Shown piece after piece: positions 7,779 to 16,727 of a stretch of 64,000 nucleotides of DNA. Below the pieces are notes generated by a model. That model did not search any database. It was not told where the DNA came from and was given only the letters and a program-made list of their open reading frames with translations. The translations under genes and the position numbers were made by a program. The DNA is from Lysobacteraceae bacterium PS02340. Lineage in GTDB: Bacteria > Pseudomonadota > Gammaproteobacteria > Xanthomonadales > Xanthomonadaceae. The stretch's first letter is position 1. Every line of letters starts with the position of its first letter. The stretch spans positions 1-64,000 of the forward strand of contig JASCOC010000003.1 of NCBI GenBank assembly GCA_029959605.1. Reading direction: 5' to 3'.

Positions 7779-9239
7779 ATGACCGTGTTCGATTCCCCGG
7801 CCGGCCTCGCCGATGCGCTCGCGCTCGGCCGGCTGGACGCCCACGCCCAGGGTGCGCTGCGCGCCCGCGGCGAGCTGGGCGCGCTGGACCTCACCGACGC
7901 GGCGATTCTCCGCGCCCGCCATTTCGATCCCGTGCTCGGCGCGCTGAGCCACACCGCGTTCGATGCGGCCCGGCAGCATGCGCGCGCGCTCGATGCCGCC
8001 GGTGTCGACACCGCCGCGCCACTGGCCGGCGTGCCGTGGCTGCCGAAGGATTCGCTGCGCGTGCCCGGCATGCCGACGCGTGGCGGTTCGCGCAGCCGGA
8101 CAGGCACGCTGGCGACCGCGGATGAGGCCTCGCCTTTCGTCCGGCGCTTCGAGGCCGCCGGTCTCGTCGCGATCGGCAAGAGCGCGATGCCCGAGTTCGG
8201 CCTGATGGGTTCGACCGAACCGCTGCTCGGCCCGGTCACCGCCAATCCCTGGGCGCTGACGCATTCGCCCGGCGGTTCCAGCGGCGGCGCCGGCGCAGCG
8301 CTTGCGGCCGGCATCGTGCCGCTGGCGCATGGCAGCGATGGCGCGGGGTCGATCCGGATTCCCGCATCGGCCTGCGGCGTCGTCGGCCTCAAACCCGGAC
8401 GCGGGGCCTGCGTGCCGGTGCGCGGACGTCATGCGATCGAAGACCTGATCGTCGCCGACAGCCTGATGTCGCGCAGCGTGCGCGATACCGCGTGGGCGTT
8501 CGCCGCCGCGCATCCGGAGTCGCCCATCGCGGTGACCGGGCCGGACGCGCGCCGTCTGCGCATCGGTCTGGTCGTCGATGCGTTGCCGGGGCTCGCGCCC
8601 GATCCCGAGGTCGCCGCCGCGCTCGATGCCACGGCGCGCCTGTGCGAATCGCTGGGCCACCACGTCGAGCCGGTCGCCTGGCCGTTGCCGGGTGAGGCGG
8701 TGTGGGCCGCGTTGTACACCTTGTGGTCGCGGCTCGGTGCGGACGCGGTCGAACTCGCGGTCGCGCAGGGCGGCGCGGCCTTTGCCGAACGCGCACTCGA
8801 GCCGTGGACGCGCGGCCTCGCGCACTGGCACGACACGCATTGCGGCGTGCCCGAACTCGAACAGGCCTGGGCGACCGTCGCGGCCCTGCCGGCCGCGTTC
8901 GCCGACTTCCACGCACGCCACGACGTGCTGCTGTGCCCGACGCTGCGCACGCCGCCGCCGACGCTCGGCACCCTCGCGCCCGATCGCGACTTCGACGCGC
9001 TGATGCCGGCGATGTTCGAATGGATTTCCTACACGCCGCTGCAGAATCTGGCCGGCACGCCGGCGATCTCGCTGCCACTCGCACACAGCCGCGACGGCCT
9101 GCCGATCGGCCTGCAGTTCGCCGCCGATCGCGGACGCGAAGCCACACTGCTCGCACTCGCCTTCGAGCTGGAAAGGGCCGCGCCGTGGTGCGACCGTTGG
9201 CCGCCGGTCTCGGTGGCCGCCACACAGGACACACGCTGA
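7779..9239 (+). CDS. Amidase-signature family hydrolase
   Basis: The 486-residue protein has the amidase-signature triad: Lys90 in PWLPKDS, the cis-serine Ser167 in SPGGSSGG, and the nucleophile Ser191 in GSDGAGSIRIPA. The family hydrolyses carboxamides, from simple amides to peptide amides. There is no clear signal peptide, so it probably acts in the cytoplasm on imported material. It starts 76 bases after the TonB receptor and its TGA overlaps the ATG of the next gene, so the genes are translationally coupled. It is not the GatA subunit, since gatB and gatC are not nearby. The substrate is unknown. Confidence 0.9.
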   Translation: MTVFDSPAGLADALALGRLDAHAQGALRARGELGALDLTDAAILRARHFDPVLGALSHTAFDAARQHARALDAAGVDTAAPLAGVPWLPKDSLRVPGMPTRGGSRSRTGTLATADEASPFVRRFEAAGLVAIGKSAMPEFGLMGSTEPLLGPVTANPWALTHSPGGSSGGAGAALAAGIVPLAHGSDGAGSIRIPASACGVVGLKPGRGACVPVRGRHAIEDLIVADSLMSRSVRDTAWAFAAAHPESPIAVTGPDARRLRIGLVVDALPGLAPDPEVAAALDATARLCESLGHHVEPVAWPLPGEAVWAALYTLWSRLGADAVELAVAQGGAAFAERALEPWTRGLAHWHDTHCGVPELEQAWATVAALPAAFADFHARHDVLLCPTLRTPPPTLGTLAPDRDFDALMPAMFEWISYTPLQNLAGTPAISLPLAHSRDGLPIGLQFAADRGREATLLALAFELERAAPWCDRWPPVSVAATQDTR

Positions 9240-9871
9240 TGGGCCACGCCCGCGATTCACGATACGCCCCGCGCCACGACGGCGACGTACTGCGCCTGCT
9301 CGACGCGCAGCCGTTCGCATGGCTGGTCTCCGCCGGCGGCGACGATGCCGCGTTCACGCCGCTGCCGCTGCGCACCGAGATCGATGCCGAGGGCCGTCTG
9401 GTCGCGCTGCGCGGACACGTTGCGCGTCGCAATCCGCATGTCGCGCGACTGCGTCGCGATCCCATCGCCTATGCGCTGGTGATCGGGCCACATGCCTACG
9501 TGTCGCCGAGCTGGCTCGACGATCGCACCCAGGCACCGAGCTGGAACTACGCCGCCGCCGCGTTCACCCTGCACGTCGACTGCAGCGAGACCGAGGCCGA
9601 CATCGCCGACGAACTCGATGCCCTGGTCACGTCGATGGAAGCCGGGCGACCGAACGCGTGGGCGCTACCGGAGATGGGCGAACGCTACGCGCGCCTCGCG
9701 CAGGGTGTCACCGCATTGCGGGGCCGGATCCTCGAAACGCGCGCCACGTTCAAGCTCGGCCAGGACGAAGCACCGCACGATTTCGCGCAGCTGATCGCGG
9801 GCCTGGTCAGCGGCGGCGAACACGATCTCGTCGCCTGGATGCACGATTTCGACGCGGACCGCCCTGCATGA
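9239..9871 (+). CDS. PaiB-like FMN-binding protein
   Basis: From the ATG that overlaps the amidase stop (TGATG), the product is 210 residues, the usual length for the PaiB family. Recognisable blocks are the N-terminal YAPRHDGDV..L, GHVARRNPH, the segment AYVSPSWL, NYAAAAFTLHV, and a C-terminal RATFKLGQ. PaiB of Bacillus has a flavin-reductase-like split-barrel fold and was described as a negative regulator of sporulation and protease genes; most members in Proteobacteria are uncharacterised. Its place inside a peptide/amide operon suggests an enzymatic or accessory role. Confidence 0.85.
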   Translation: MGHARDSRYAPRHDGDVLRLLDAQPFAWLVSAGGDDAAFTPLPLRTEIDAEGRLVALRGHVARRNPHVARLRRDPIAYALVIGPHAYVSPSWLDDRTQAPSWNYAAAAFTLHVDCSETEADIADELDALVTSMEAGRPNAWALPEMGERYARLAQGVTALRGRILETRATFKLGQDEAPHDFAQLIAGLVSGGEHDLVAWMHDFDADRPA

Positions 9872-10851
9872 GCGCGAGTCTCGACGCATTGGATCCGGCG
9901 CTGCGCACCTTCGTGCACACGGTCTGCAGCGAAGGCGCACGACTGGCCGACGGCCGCCGCCTCGACTGGCCACAGCAACGCGCGATCGCGGAGACCGTAC
10001 GCACGCCGTGGCGCGCGGGGGGACCGGAGATGGCAGCGACCACGACGCACCGGATCGCCCACGGCGCCGACGGTTTCGACGTGCGCGTGCACCGACCGCA
10101 GGGCGTGACCACACGCGCGCCGGCGCTGTTGTATCTGCACGGCGGCGGCTGGTGTCTCTTCAGTCTCGACACGCACGACCGGCTGATGCGCGAACTCGCC
10201 GAACGCGCCGGCGTGGTCGTGATCGGCGTGGACTACGCGCTGGCACCCGAGCATCCGTATCCGGTCGCGCTGGAGCAGTGCCTCGCCGCGATGCGGGCGC
10301 TGCGCGAGCAGCCCGACACGTTCGGGATCGACGCGACGCGCGTGGCGCTGGGCGGCGATTCGGCCGGCGCGAATCTCGCGCTCGCGACTGCGCTGCGCCT
10401 GCGCGATATCGGCGCACACGGCGGCATCGAGGCGCTGCTGCTGCTCTACGGCGCCTTCGATACCGCGCTCGATGCCGACTCGGTGCGCACGTTCGGCACC
10501 GCCGACGACATGCTCAGTGCCGACGAGATGGCGGCCTACTGGACCGCGTATCTCGGACCCGACGCGGCCGCCTGCCGTGATGGCTACGCCGTGCCCGCGC
10601 ACGCCGACCTGCACGATCTGCCGCCGACGCTGCTGCTGTGGGGCGAACGCGATGTGCTCGCCGAACAGAACGCGGCGATGACGACGCGGCTGCGCGCGGC
10701 CGGCGTGCACGTCGATGCACTCGCGTATCCGCGCACGCCGCACAGTTTCATCGAGGCGATGTCGATCTCGGACATCGCCCGTGATGCACTCGCGCGCGGC
10801 GCAGGCTGGCTGCGCACCCATCTCGCCGCGACGCAGGACGCTTCCGCATGA
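9868..10851 (+). CDS. Alpha/beta hydrolase of the hormone-sensitive-lipase type
   Basis: The start ATG overlaps the PaiB stop (ATGA), giving 327 residues. The oxyanion-hole motif H91-GGGW, the nucleophile elbow GDSAGAN with Ser165, a late Asp in LLWGERDVL and His in TPHSF complete the catalytic set of the HSL/esterase group. These enzymes cleave short acyl esters and sometimes amides. There is no signal peptide. It is the fourth gene of the receptor-amidase-PaiB-hydrolase-peptidase unit, with ATGA overlaps on both sides. The substrate is unknown. Confidence 0.88.
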   Translation: MSASLDALDPALRTFVHTVCSEGARLADGRRLDWPQQRAIAETVRTPWRAGGPEMAATTTHRIAHGADGFDVRVHRPQGVTTRAPALLYLHGGGWCLFSLDTHDRLMRELAERAGVVVIGVDYALAPEHPYPVALEQCLAAMRALREQPDTFGIDATRVALGGDSAGANLALATALRLRDIGAHGGIEALLLLYGAFDTALDADSVRTFGTADDMLSADEMAAYWTAYLGPDAAACRDGYAVPAHADLHDLPPTLLLWGERDVLAEQNAAMTTRLRAAGVHVDALAYPRTPHSFIEAMSISDIARDALARGAGWLRTHLAATQDASA

Positions 10852-12821
10852 TCCGGCCCCTGCTGCTGTCGTGCGCCCTGCTGTCGCTGACGCCGCTCGC
10901 GTCCGCGCAGTCGCCTGCTGCGCGCGCGCATGTGCCGACGCCGCAGGACATCGCCGCGCTGGCCGCGGTCGACGATCCGCAGATCAGCCCCGATGGCCGC
11001 CGGATCGCCTACACCGTCGGCACGCCGCGCGCGGACGGCAAACCGCCGCGCACACAGCTGTGGCGCGTGGCGTTCGACGGCGACGCCGCACCGCGTGCGA
11101 TGCCCGCGCCTGCCGAGGCCAGCGACCGTCAACCGCGCTGGTCGCGCGACGGCAGGCAGCTGCTGTTCCTGTCGGACCGGCCGGTGCCTGGCGGACAGAC
11201 GCTCGGCGCGAACCAGGTCTGGCGCGTCGCTGCCGACGGCACGCACGCAACGTTGTTGACCCGCGCCGCGACCGACGTCGCCAGCTTCGATCTGTCCGCC
11301 GACGGCCGCCGCATCGCCTGGCTCGCGACCGATGCGCCCTCGCACGCAGACGCCGCTCGCATCGCGGCCAAGGACGACGCCGTCGTCGTCGAACAGCCCA
11401 CGCGGTTCTCGCGCGTCTGGGTGCAGGATCTCGCGACCGGCGCGGCGCGCGTGCTGACGCCGACCGGGCTGCAGATCCACGATCTCGCCTGGTCGCCCGA
11501 TGGCCGCACGCTGGCGCTGCGCCGCTCGCCCGGCACCACGCTCAACGACTTCTGGTACGACTCGGCTGTCGTGCTGCTGGATGTCGACAGCGGTCGCATC
11601 AGCGATGTGCTCGAACCCCACGCGTCCGCGCATCCGCTGCTGTGGTCACCGGACGGCACGCGTCTGCTCTACGGCCGGCTCGGCGCACACGGCATGGTCG
11701 CGACGCCGATCGTCCACGACATCGCACGCGGCACGCAGGTGGCGCTCGGCGAGAGCTGGCCCGGCACGTTGTGGCTCGCCCGCTGGCAGACCGACGCCAC
11801 GCTGCTCGGCCAAGGCCAGCGCGGCATCCGCGGTGCACTGTTGCGGCTCGATGCGTCGAGCGGCGCGGCCACCGAACTCGCGCAGCCGCAGATTCCATAT
11901 CGCAGCTTCACCGCATCCGCCGATGGCCGCATCGCCTATCTCGGCTTGCGCGACGACAGCCCGGGCAACGTCTGGACCTGGGACGGCACCCGGCTCGCGC
12001 AGCGCAGCGATCACCAGCCGCAGGTCGCGGACTGGGCGCTCGGCCGCGTGCGCGAACTCGAATGGGCGTCGTCGCGCGATGGCCGCGCGATCAGCGGCCT
12101 GCTGGTCACGCCGCCCGACTGGGACGGCCAGACGCCATTGCCGACGCTGGTGCAGATCCACGGCGGACCGGCGTGGGCGTGGTGGTCGGGCTGGCAGGGC
12201 TCATGGCACGAATGGGCGCAGCTGCTCGCCACGCGCGGGTACGCCGTGCTGCTGCCGAATCCGCGCGGCTCCGAAGGCCACGGCACTGCGTTCGCCGAAC
12301 TCGCCCGCGGCGACTGGGGCGACGGCCCGCTGCAGGACGTGCTCGACGGCGTCGACATGCTGGAAGCCGAAGGCGTGATCGACCCGAAGCGCCTCGCGAT
12401 CGGCGGCTGGAGTTACGGCGGTTATCTGTCGGCGTGGGCGGTCGCGCGCAGTGACCGGTTCCGCACGGCGATCGTCGGCGCCGGTGTGCTCGATCTCGCC
12501 AGCGCCGCGCTGACCAACGACGTGCCGGATTACCTGCCCGGCTACTTCGGCGATCCGCTGCGCGAACGCGACACCTACGACGCGCAGTCGCCGGTGCATC
12601 ACGCGTCGGATGTACGCGTGCCGGTGCTGCTGTTGCACGGCGAAGCCGATGCACGCGTGCCGCTGTCGCAGGCGCAGATGTTCCACCGTGCCTTGCGCTT
12701 CAACGGTACGCCGGTCGAACTGGTGACCTATCCGCGCGGGCCGCACTGGTTCCACGAGCAGGCGCACGAGATCGACCTGCAGCAGCGCGTCGTCGACTGG
12801 CTCGATCGCACGTTGCGTTGA
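10848..12821 (+). CDS. Exported S9 family prolyl-oligopeptidase-like peptidase
   Basis: The 657-residue product starts with a signal peptide (cleavage near SASA/QSP, residue about 20). The N-terminal part (about 35-390) is a beta-propeller with TolB/DPP-like blades (DPQISPDGRRIAYTVG, WSPDGRTLALR). The C-terminal peptidase domain has GGWSYGGY with Ser522, an Asp in HGEADARVP and a His in GPHWFH. Such periplasmic S9 enzymes remove dipeptides or acyl-amino acids from peptides. The ATG overlaps the stop of the hydrolase gene, making it the last gene of the operon. It would feed on peptides brought in by the TonB receptor. Confidence 0.92.
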   Translation: MIRPLLLSCALLSLTPLASAQSPAARAHVPTPQDIAALAAVDDPQISPDGRRIAYTVGTPRADGKPPRTQLWRVAFDGDAAPRAMPAPAEASDRQPRWSRDGRQLLFLSDRPVPGGQTLGANQVWRVAADGTHATLLTRAATDVASFDLSADGRRIAWLATDAPSHADAARIAAKDDAVVVEQPTRFSRVWVQDLATGAARVLTPTGLQIHDLAWSPDGRTLALRRSPGTTLNDFWYDSAVVLLDVDSGRISDVLEPHASAHPLLWSPDGTRLLYGRLGAHGMVATPIVHDIARGTQVALGESWPGTLWLARWQTDATLLGQGQRGIRGALLRLDASSGAATELAQPQIPYRSFTASADGRIAYLGLRDDSPGNVWTWDGTRLAQRSDHQPQVADWALGRVRELEWASSRDGRAISGLLVTPPDWDGQTPLPTLVQIHGGPAWAWWSGWQGSWHEWAQLLATRGYAVLLPNPRGSEGHGTAFAELARGDWGDGPLQDVLDGVDMLEAEGVIDPKRLAIGGWSYGGYLSAWAVARSDRFRTAIVGAGVLDLASAALTNDVPDYLPGYFGDPLRERDTYDAQSPVHHASDVRVPVLLLHGEADARVPLSQAQMFHRALRFNGTPVELVTYPRGPHWFHEQAHEIDLQQRVVDWLDRTLR

Positions 12822-12854
12822 GGCGTCCGGCGGCGCGAACCGCGCCCAGTTGCA

Positions 12855-12918
12855 TTCGCGCGCGAGCGCGCTCCGACAGGTTCCGTCCGGCTTTTGTGGG
12901 AGCGCGCTCGCGCGCGAA
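12855..12918. repeat. Inverted repeat, REP/BIME-like, after the S9 peptidase gene
   Basis: A 20-base arm (TTCGCGCGCGAGCGCGCTCC, 12855-12874) is an exact reverse complement of 12899-12918, with a 24-base loop. Hairpins of the form GCGCTCC-(G/T)ACAG..TGTGGGAGCGC are a common dispersed repeat in Xanthomonadaceae and Pseudomonas. It lies between two convergent genes and may stabilise or end transcripts. Confidence 0.8.
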
Positions 12919-12961
12919 CCCGCATCGCGTATCGACGCCGCGATGTGTGGCGGCGCCTGCT

Positions 12962-13579
12962 TCAGTTGAACGCGAGCCGCACCCCGAAACCCACCAGACA
13001 CGCCCCGGCGATCCGCCGCAGCCACGTGGTGATGCGCGGATCGCGGGCGACGCGTGCGCGCAGCGCGTGTCCAGCCAGGATCAGCGGCGAGCAGTACAGC
13101 AGGGCGAGTCCGCAGATCAGCGCCGACATCGTCGCGAACGTCGCGAGGCCTCGGTGCTGCGCCGGATCGATGAACAGCGGAAAGAACGCCATGTAGAACA
13201 GCACGGCCTTCGGATTGAGCAGCGTGATCAGCAGGCCCTGCCGGAACCAGTGACCGCTGCCCATCGAGACCATGCCCGCGCCGTCGCCGCGACTGCGCAG
13301 CAGCTGCACGCCGATCCACACCAGGTACGCCGCGCCGAGCCATTGCACGCCGCGGAACAGCATCGGATTGGCGGCGAGCAATGCGGCCACGCCGCCGGCG
13401 GCCAGCCACAACAGGATCTGGTCGCCGAGCGCCAGGCCGAAGAACGCCGCATAGCCGCCACGCACGCCACCGCGCGCGGTCGCGGTCAGCAACGCGAACG
13501 TGCCCGGCCCCGGAATCGCGAGGAATACGAGCACCGCGACCACGAAGGTCGGCAGATCGGAAATGCCCATCCAGCCCAT
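12962..13579 (-). CDS. LysE/RhtB family amino-acid exporter
   Basis: The ATG at 13579 gives 205 residues, matching the family length; the open frame runs further upstream but that part lacks coherent protein features. About six transmembrane helices are visible, with the family motif GPGTFALLTATARGGVRGGY after the first helix and LLNPKAVLFYMAFFPLF in the middle. LysE/RhtB proteins export amino acids such as lysine, homoserine or threonine. An in-frame ATG at 13570 is an alternative start. The substrate cannot be read from the sequence. Confidence 0.9.
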   Translation of the reverse strand: MGWMGISDLPTFVVAVLVFLAIPGPGTFALLTATARGGVRGGYAAFFGLALGDQILLWLAAGGVAALLAANPMLFRGVQWLGAAYLVWIGVQLLRSRGDGAGMVSMGSGHWFRQGLLITLLNPKAVLFYMAFFPLFIDPAQHRGLATFATMSALICGLALLYCSPLILAGHALRARVARDPRITTWLRRIAGACLVGFGVRLAFN

Positions 13580-13772
13580 GTCGTCACCACCGCGGATCGA
13601 GCGCGAATGATACGCAGGCGACGCGCGCGATCGGCACCGGGCTGCGCGTTCCGATGCCGGTTCACGGCGTCTGGTCGGCGCGGCTGGCACGGTACACAGT
13701 CGCGGGCATCGACGCAGGGCGGCCAGACGGCCGGGAGGCGATGGTCGCAATTCCCTGCTGCCGGAGATCCCC

Positions 13773-14921
13773 ATGCATTCACGTCGCACCTTCCTGTCCG
13801 CCGCCGCGCTCGGCGCCGCCACCCTTGCCGCCGCGCCGCTGATCGCCAATGCGCAGACCACGCCCGGTGATGTCCTGCCGACGCAGGGCAGTCGCGGCGC
13901 CCGCCCGTTGCCGACCAATCCCGCAGGCGGCCGCAAGTACCGCCCGACCGCGCGCGTCGGCCTCGGTGGCGCGCCGCTCGGCAACAACTGGGCGGTCGTC
14001 ACCGAAGACGACGCGCAGGCCACGCTGGAAGCGGCGTGGGATGGCGGCATGCGCCTGTTCGACACCTCGCCCTGGTACGGCCTCGGCCGCTCGGAGCGTC
14101 GTTTCGGCCATGTGCTGGGCCAGAAGCCGCGCGAGGACTACGTCATCTCCAGCAAGGTCGGTCGCCTGCTCACCGCAACGAAGGAGACGCCGAAGGTCAG
14201 CTGGAAAGAGCCGCCGCCGTTCGCGTATCGCTATGACTACAGCGCCGAGGGCACGCGCCGTTCGGTCGAAGACAGCCTGCAGCGTCTGGGCATCGATTCG
14301 CTCGACATCGTGCTCGTGCACGATCTGTCGCCCGACAATGGCGACATGGGCGAGCGCTGGCTCGAATACTTCGAGCAGGCGCGCACCGGCGCGTTCCCCG
14401 AACTGACGAAGATGCGCGAGGAAGGCCTGATCAAGGCCTGGGGCATGGGCGTGAACACGCCGGACCCGGCGATGCGTGCGATCGAAGTCAGTGACCCCGA
14501 CATCTTCCTGCTCGCCTGCCAGTACTCGCTGCTCGACCACGCGCACGCGCTCGAACACACCTTCCCGAACCTCGCCACGCGCGGGATTTCGGTGATCGTC
14601 GGCTCACCCCTGCTGGCCGGTTTCCTCGCCGGTCGCGACCGGTATCTCTACGGCGCGCAGCCGGTGCCGCCGGATGCGCAGCAGAAGCGCGCGAAGGCCG
14701 AAGAGATCGTGCGCGCGCACGGCGTCGACCTGCGCACCGTCGCGCTGCAGTTCGCCAATGCACCGGAAGTGGTCTCGGCGATCGTGCCCGGCTCGCGCAA
14801 CGCCGAGCAGGTGGCTGCGAACATCGCATCGATGTCGGTCGCGATTCCGGCGGCGGTGTGGTCGGACCTGCGCGCCGCGAAGATCATCACCGCGAACGCG
14901 CCGGTGCCGAACGCGGCTTGA
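13773..14921 (+). CDS. Tat-exported aldo/keto reductase
   Basis: The 382-residue protein begins HSRRTFLSAAAL, a twin-arginine signal followed by a hydrophobic stretch and an ANAQ cleavage site (about residue 29), so it is probably exported folded with its cofactor. The body is an AKR barrel: the catalytic segment DTSPWYGLGRSERRFG with Asp and Tyr, Lys in SSKVG, His in VLVHDLSPD, and a C-terminal NADP-binding block (PGSRNAEQVAAN). It most resembles the D-threo-aldose 1-dehydrogenase (sugar dehydrogenase) branch. An exported NADP-dependent enzyme is unusual; tightly bound cofactor would explain Tat use. It stands alone. Confidence 0.88.
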   Translation: MHSRRTFLSAAALGAATLAAAPLIANAQTTPGDVLPTQGSRGARPLPTNPAGGRKYRPTARVGLGGAPLGNNWAVVTEDDAQATLEAAWDGGMRLFDTSPWYGLGRSERRFGHVLGQKPREDYVISSKVGRLLTATKETPKVSWKEPPPFAYRYDYSAEGTRRSVEDSLQRLGIDSLDIVLVHDLSPDNGDMGERWLEYFEQARTGAFPELTKMREEGLIKAWGMGVNTPDPAMRAIEVSDPDIFLLACQYSLLDHAHALEHTFPNLATRGISVIVGSPLLAGFLAGRDRYLYGAQPVPPDAQQKRAKAEEIVRAHGVDLRTVALQFANAPEVVSAIVPGSRNAEQVAANIASMSVAIPAAVWSDLRAAKIITANAPVPNAA

Positions 14922-14942
14922 GACCGTCGAACGCGTCCGGCG

Positions 14943-15488
14943 CTACGGTGCCGGACGTGGCGCGACGCGCGCACGCACCGCGTCGATCAGGGCCGGCAGG
15001 GTTTCGTAGCGCGGCACCGCGTAGCGTTCAGCGGTGATGTCGAGATTGCCCTTGCGGAAGTAGCCCGCCGGCGCGGCGAGCAGCAGCTTGCCCGAGCGGG
15101 CGTACAGGCCGAATTCCAGCAGCGTGATCGGGCTCTGCGTGCCGGGTGCGAAATACATCAGCACGAGATCGGCGCGCTCCAGGGCGTCGAGTTCCCATTC
15201 CACCTGACGGCGGAACTCGGGTTCGTCAGCCTCGGGTCGCCAGTCGGGATTCCAGTCGGCGCGGCGCGGGTTGAGCAGCACCACGTCGAGATCGGCCAGT
15301 GCGTCCTGCACGTCCTGTTGCCAGTCACCGGCGCGGCCCATTTCGATACTGCCGGCGAGGAACACCTTCGGACGCGCATCGTCCGCGATCGCATCAGGCG
15401 AGGTGATCGTCGTGGCGGCGGACGCCGACAGCGGCGCGAGGGCGCACAGACACAGCGCAACGAACAGGCATCGGGACATCACGGGCAC
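14943..15488 (-). CDS. Exported nucleoside 2-deoxyribosyltransferase-like protein
   Basis: The 181-residue product has a signal peptide (residues 1 to about 24, ending ASAA) and then a domain that matches the Nuc_deoxyrib_tr2 pattern: KVFLAGSIEMG, an Asp-Trp in GDWQQDV, VVLLNPRRADWN, and a late ALERADLVLMYF..TQSPITLLEFG block whose Glu would be the nucleophile. Cytoplasmic family members swap bases on deoxyribonucleosides. A secretion signal is odd for that role, so a periplasmic salvage or toxin-like function is possible. The neighbours give no further hint. Confidence 0.75.
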   Translation of the reverse strand: MPVMSRCLFVALCLCALAPLSASAATTITSPDAIADDARPKVFLAGSIEMGRAGDWQQDVQDALADLDVVLLNPRRADWNPDWRPEADEPEFRRQVEWELDALERADLVLMYFAPGTQSPITLLEFGLYARSGKLLLAAPAGYFRKGNLDITAERYAVPRYETLPALIDAVRARVAPRPAP

Positions 15489-15549
15489 ACGCAGTCAGGG
15501 ACGCGCCATGATCGCAGACGCCCGCCGTCGTGTTCGTGTCACCGATTGC

Positions 15550-16674
15550 TCAACGTGACGGACGCGCGGTCAGCACATCGAAGGCTTCGTCGATCTGCTC
15601 GGGCGAAAAGCCGCAGTGGCCTTCGCCCGCCGGCGGCAGCACCGTCACCTTGTCGGCGTGCCCCGCCGTGGCTGCGAGCGCGGGATAGACGCTCTGCCAA
15701 CGTGGCGGAATCGTCGGATCGTTGTGGTTGTAGCGCAGCACCACCGGCTTGCCGATGGCGCCGCGCAGCTCGGTGGTGTCGTCCAGATAGGCCATCGCCT
15801 GCGGGCTCGCGGTGTAGCGACGCACTCCGGCATTGAACGCGGCATCGTCGCCGAATCCGCTGTACACCGTGTCGCGATTGCCGACCGGCAGACCGCCCGC
15901 GCGCGCGATCATTTCGCGTTGCACCAGCACGTGCAGGCTGAGCGTGCCGGCGAGCGCATCGGGCGCGACTTCCAGCGCGCGTGCGAGCTTGGCGGCGGCA
16001 TCGGGGTTGGCTGCGAGCGCAGTGCCGATCGCCGTCATCAACGCGACCTGGTCGGCGCGCGGATCATCGAGCGGAGGCGCCGCCGGATCGGACAGACTGC
16101 CACCCGGCAGGCCGGCATCGGGAAACAGGACATCGAATGCCACCAGCGAGCGCAGCGTCTCGGCGAATACCTGCGTCGCGGGCACGTTGACACCACACAG
16201 CGAGAGCGCGCCGTCGTAGGCCGCGCCATGCTGTTCCAGGCTGGCGAGGGCGACCAGTCCGCCCATCGACATGCCGACCAGCCAGCTGCGCTTCGGATCG
16301 TGGCGCGCGGCGACGTGGGCGCGCAGGCGCTCGCTGTCGGCGATCGCATCGGCGACCGCCCACCCCTGCGAGGCGTACGCGCTCTCGGCGACCGCATAGC
16401 CGCGGGCGAGAAAGATCGCCGTCGCCGGATCGGCAGGCCAGGGCGTTTCGCGCGGTACGCCGCGCGACTCGTAGCCGTGCAGCAGCACGACGAGTTCGCC
16501 GTTCCAGTCGGCCGGAATCTCGAAGCGCCAGGGCGCGCCGGCGAGCGTGCCGGTCTCGACGACCGGTGCCACGCTCGTGATCGGCGCCGGCGGTTGCGTG
16601 GACGTGCCCGCACAGCCTGCGAGCAGGGCGATGGCGACCGCGAGTGCGGCGTTGCGCAGCAGGTGATGTCGCAT
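15550..16674 (-). CDS. Lipoprotein alpha/beta hydrolase
   Basis: Starting at the ATG at 16674 the product has 374 residues and a clear lipobox (LLAGC, Cys near residue 21). The hydrolase core shows LVVLLHGYES, the nucleophile elbow VGMSMGGL (Ser near residue 145), a late Asp in YNHNDPTIPPR, and His in GEGHCGF. It should be anchored in the periplasm or outer membrane and probably cleaves esters; substrates are unknown. The open frame extends upstream over the VOC gene in another frame, but the lipoprotein signal decides the start. Confidence 0.85.
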   Translation of the reverse strand: MRHHLLRNAALAVAIALLAGCAGTSTQPPAPITSVAPVVETGTLAGAPWRFEIPADWNGELVVLLHGYESRGVPRETPWPADPATAIFLARGYAVAESAYASQGWAVADAIADSERLRAHVAARHDPKRSWLVGMSMGGLVALASLEQHGAAYDGALSLCGVNVPATQVFAETLRSLVAFDVLFPDAGLPGGSLSDPAAPPLDDPRADQVALMTAIGTALAANPDAAAKLARALEVAPDALAGTLSLHVLVQREMIARAGGLPVGNRDTVYSGFGDDAAFNAGVRRYTASPQAMAYLDDTTELRGAIGKPVVLRYNHNDPTIPPRWQSVYPALAATAGHADKVTVLPPAGEGHCGFSPEQIDEAFDVLTARPSR

Positions 16675-16727
16675 CGTCAGAACCTCCCCGGGCCTGCGGC
16701 GGAGCATCGCACGACGCCGGTGCGAGG

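Noticed and set aside
5306-8392. 1028-residue minus-strand open frame opposite the TonB receptor and amidase
   Set aside because: No recognisable domain, low-complexity antisense composition, and the plus-strand genes have intact catalytic and barrel motifs.
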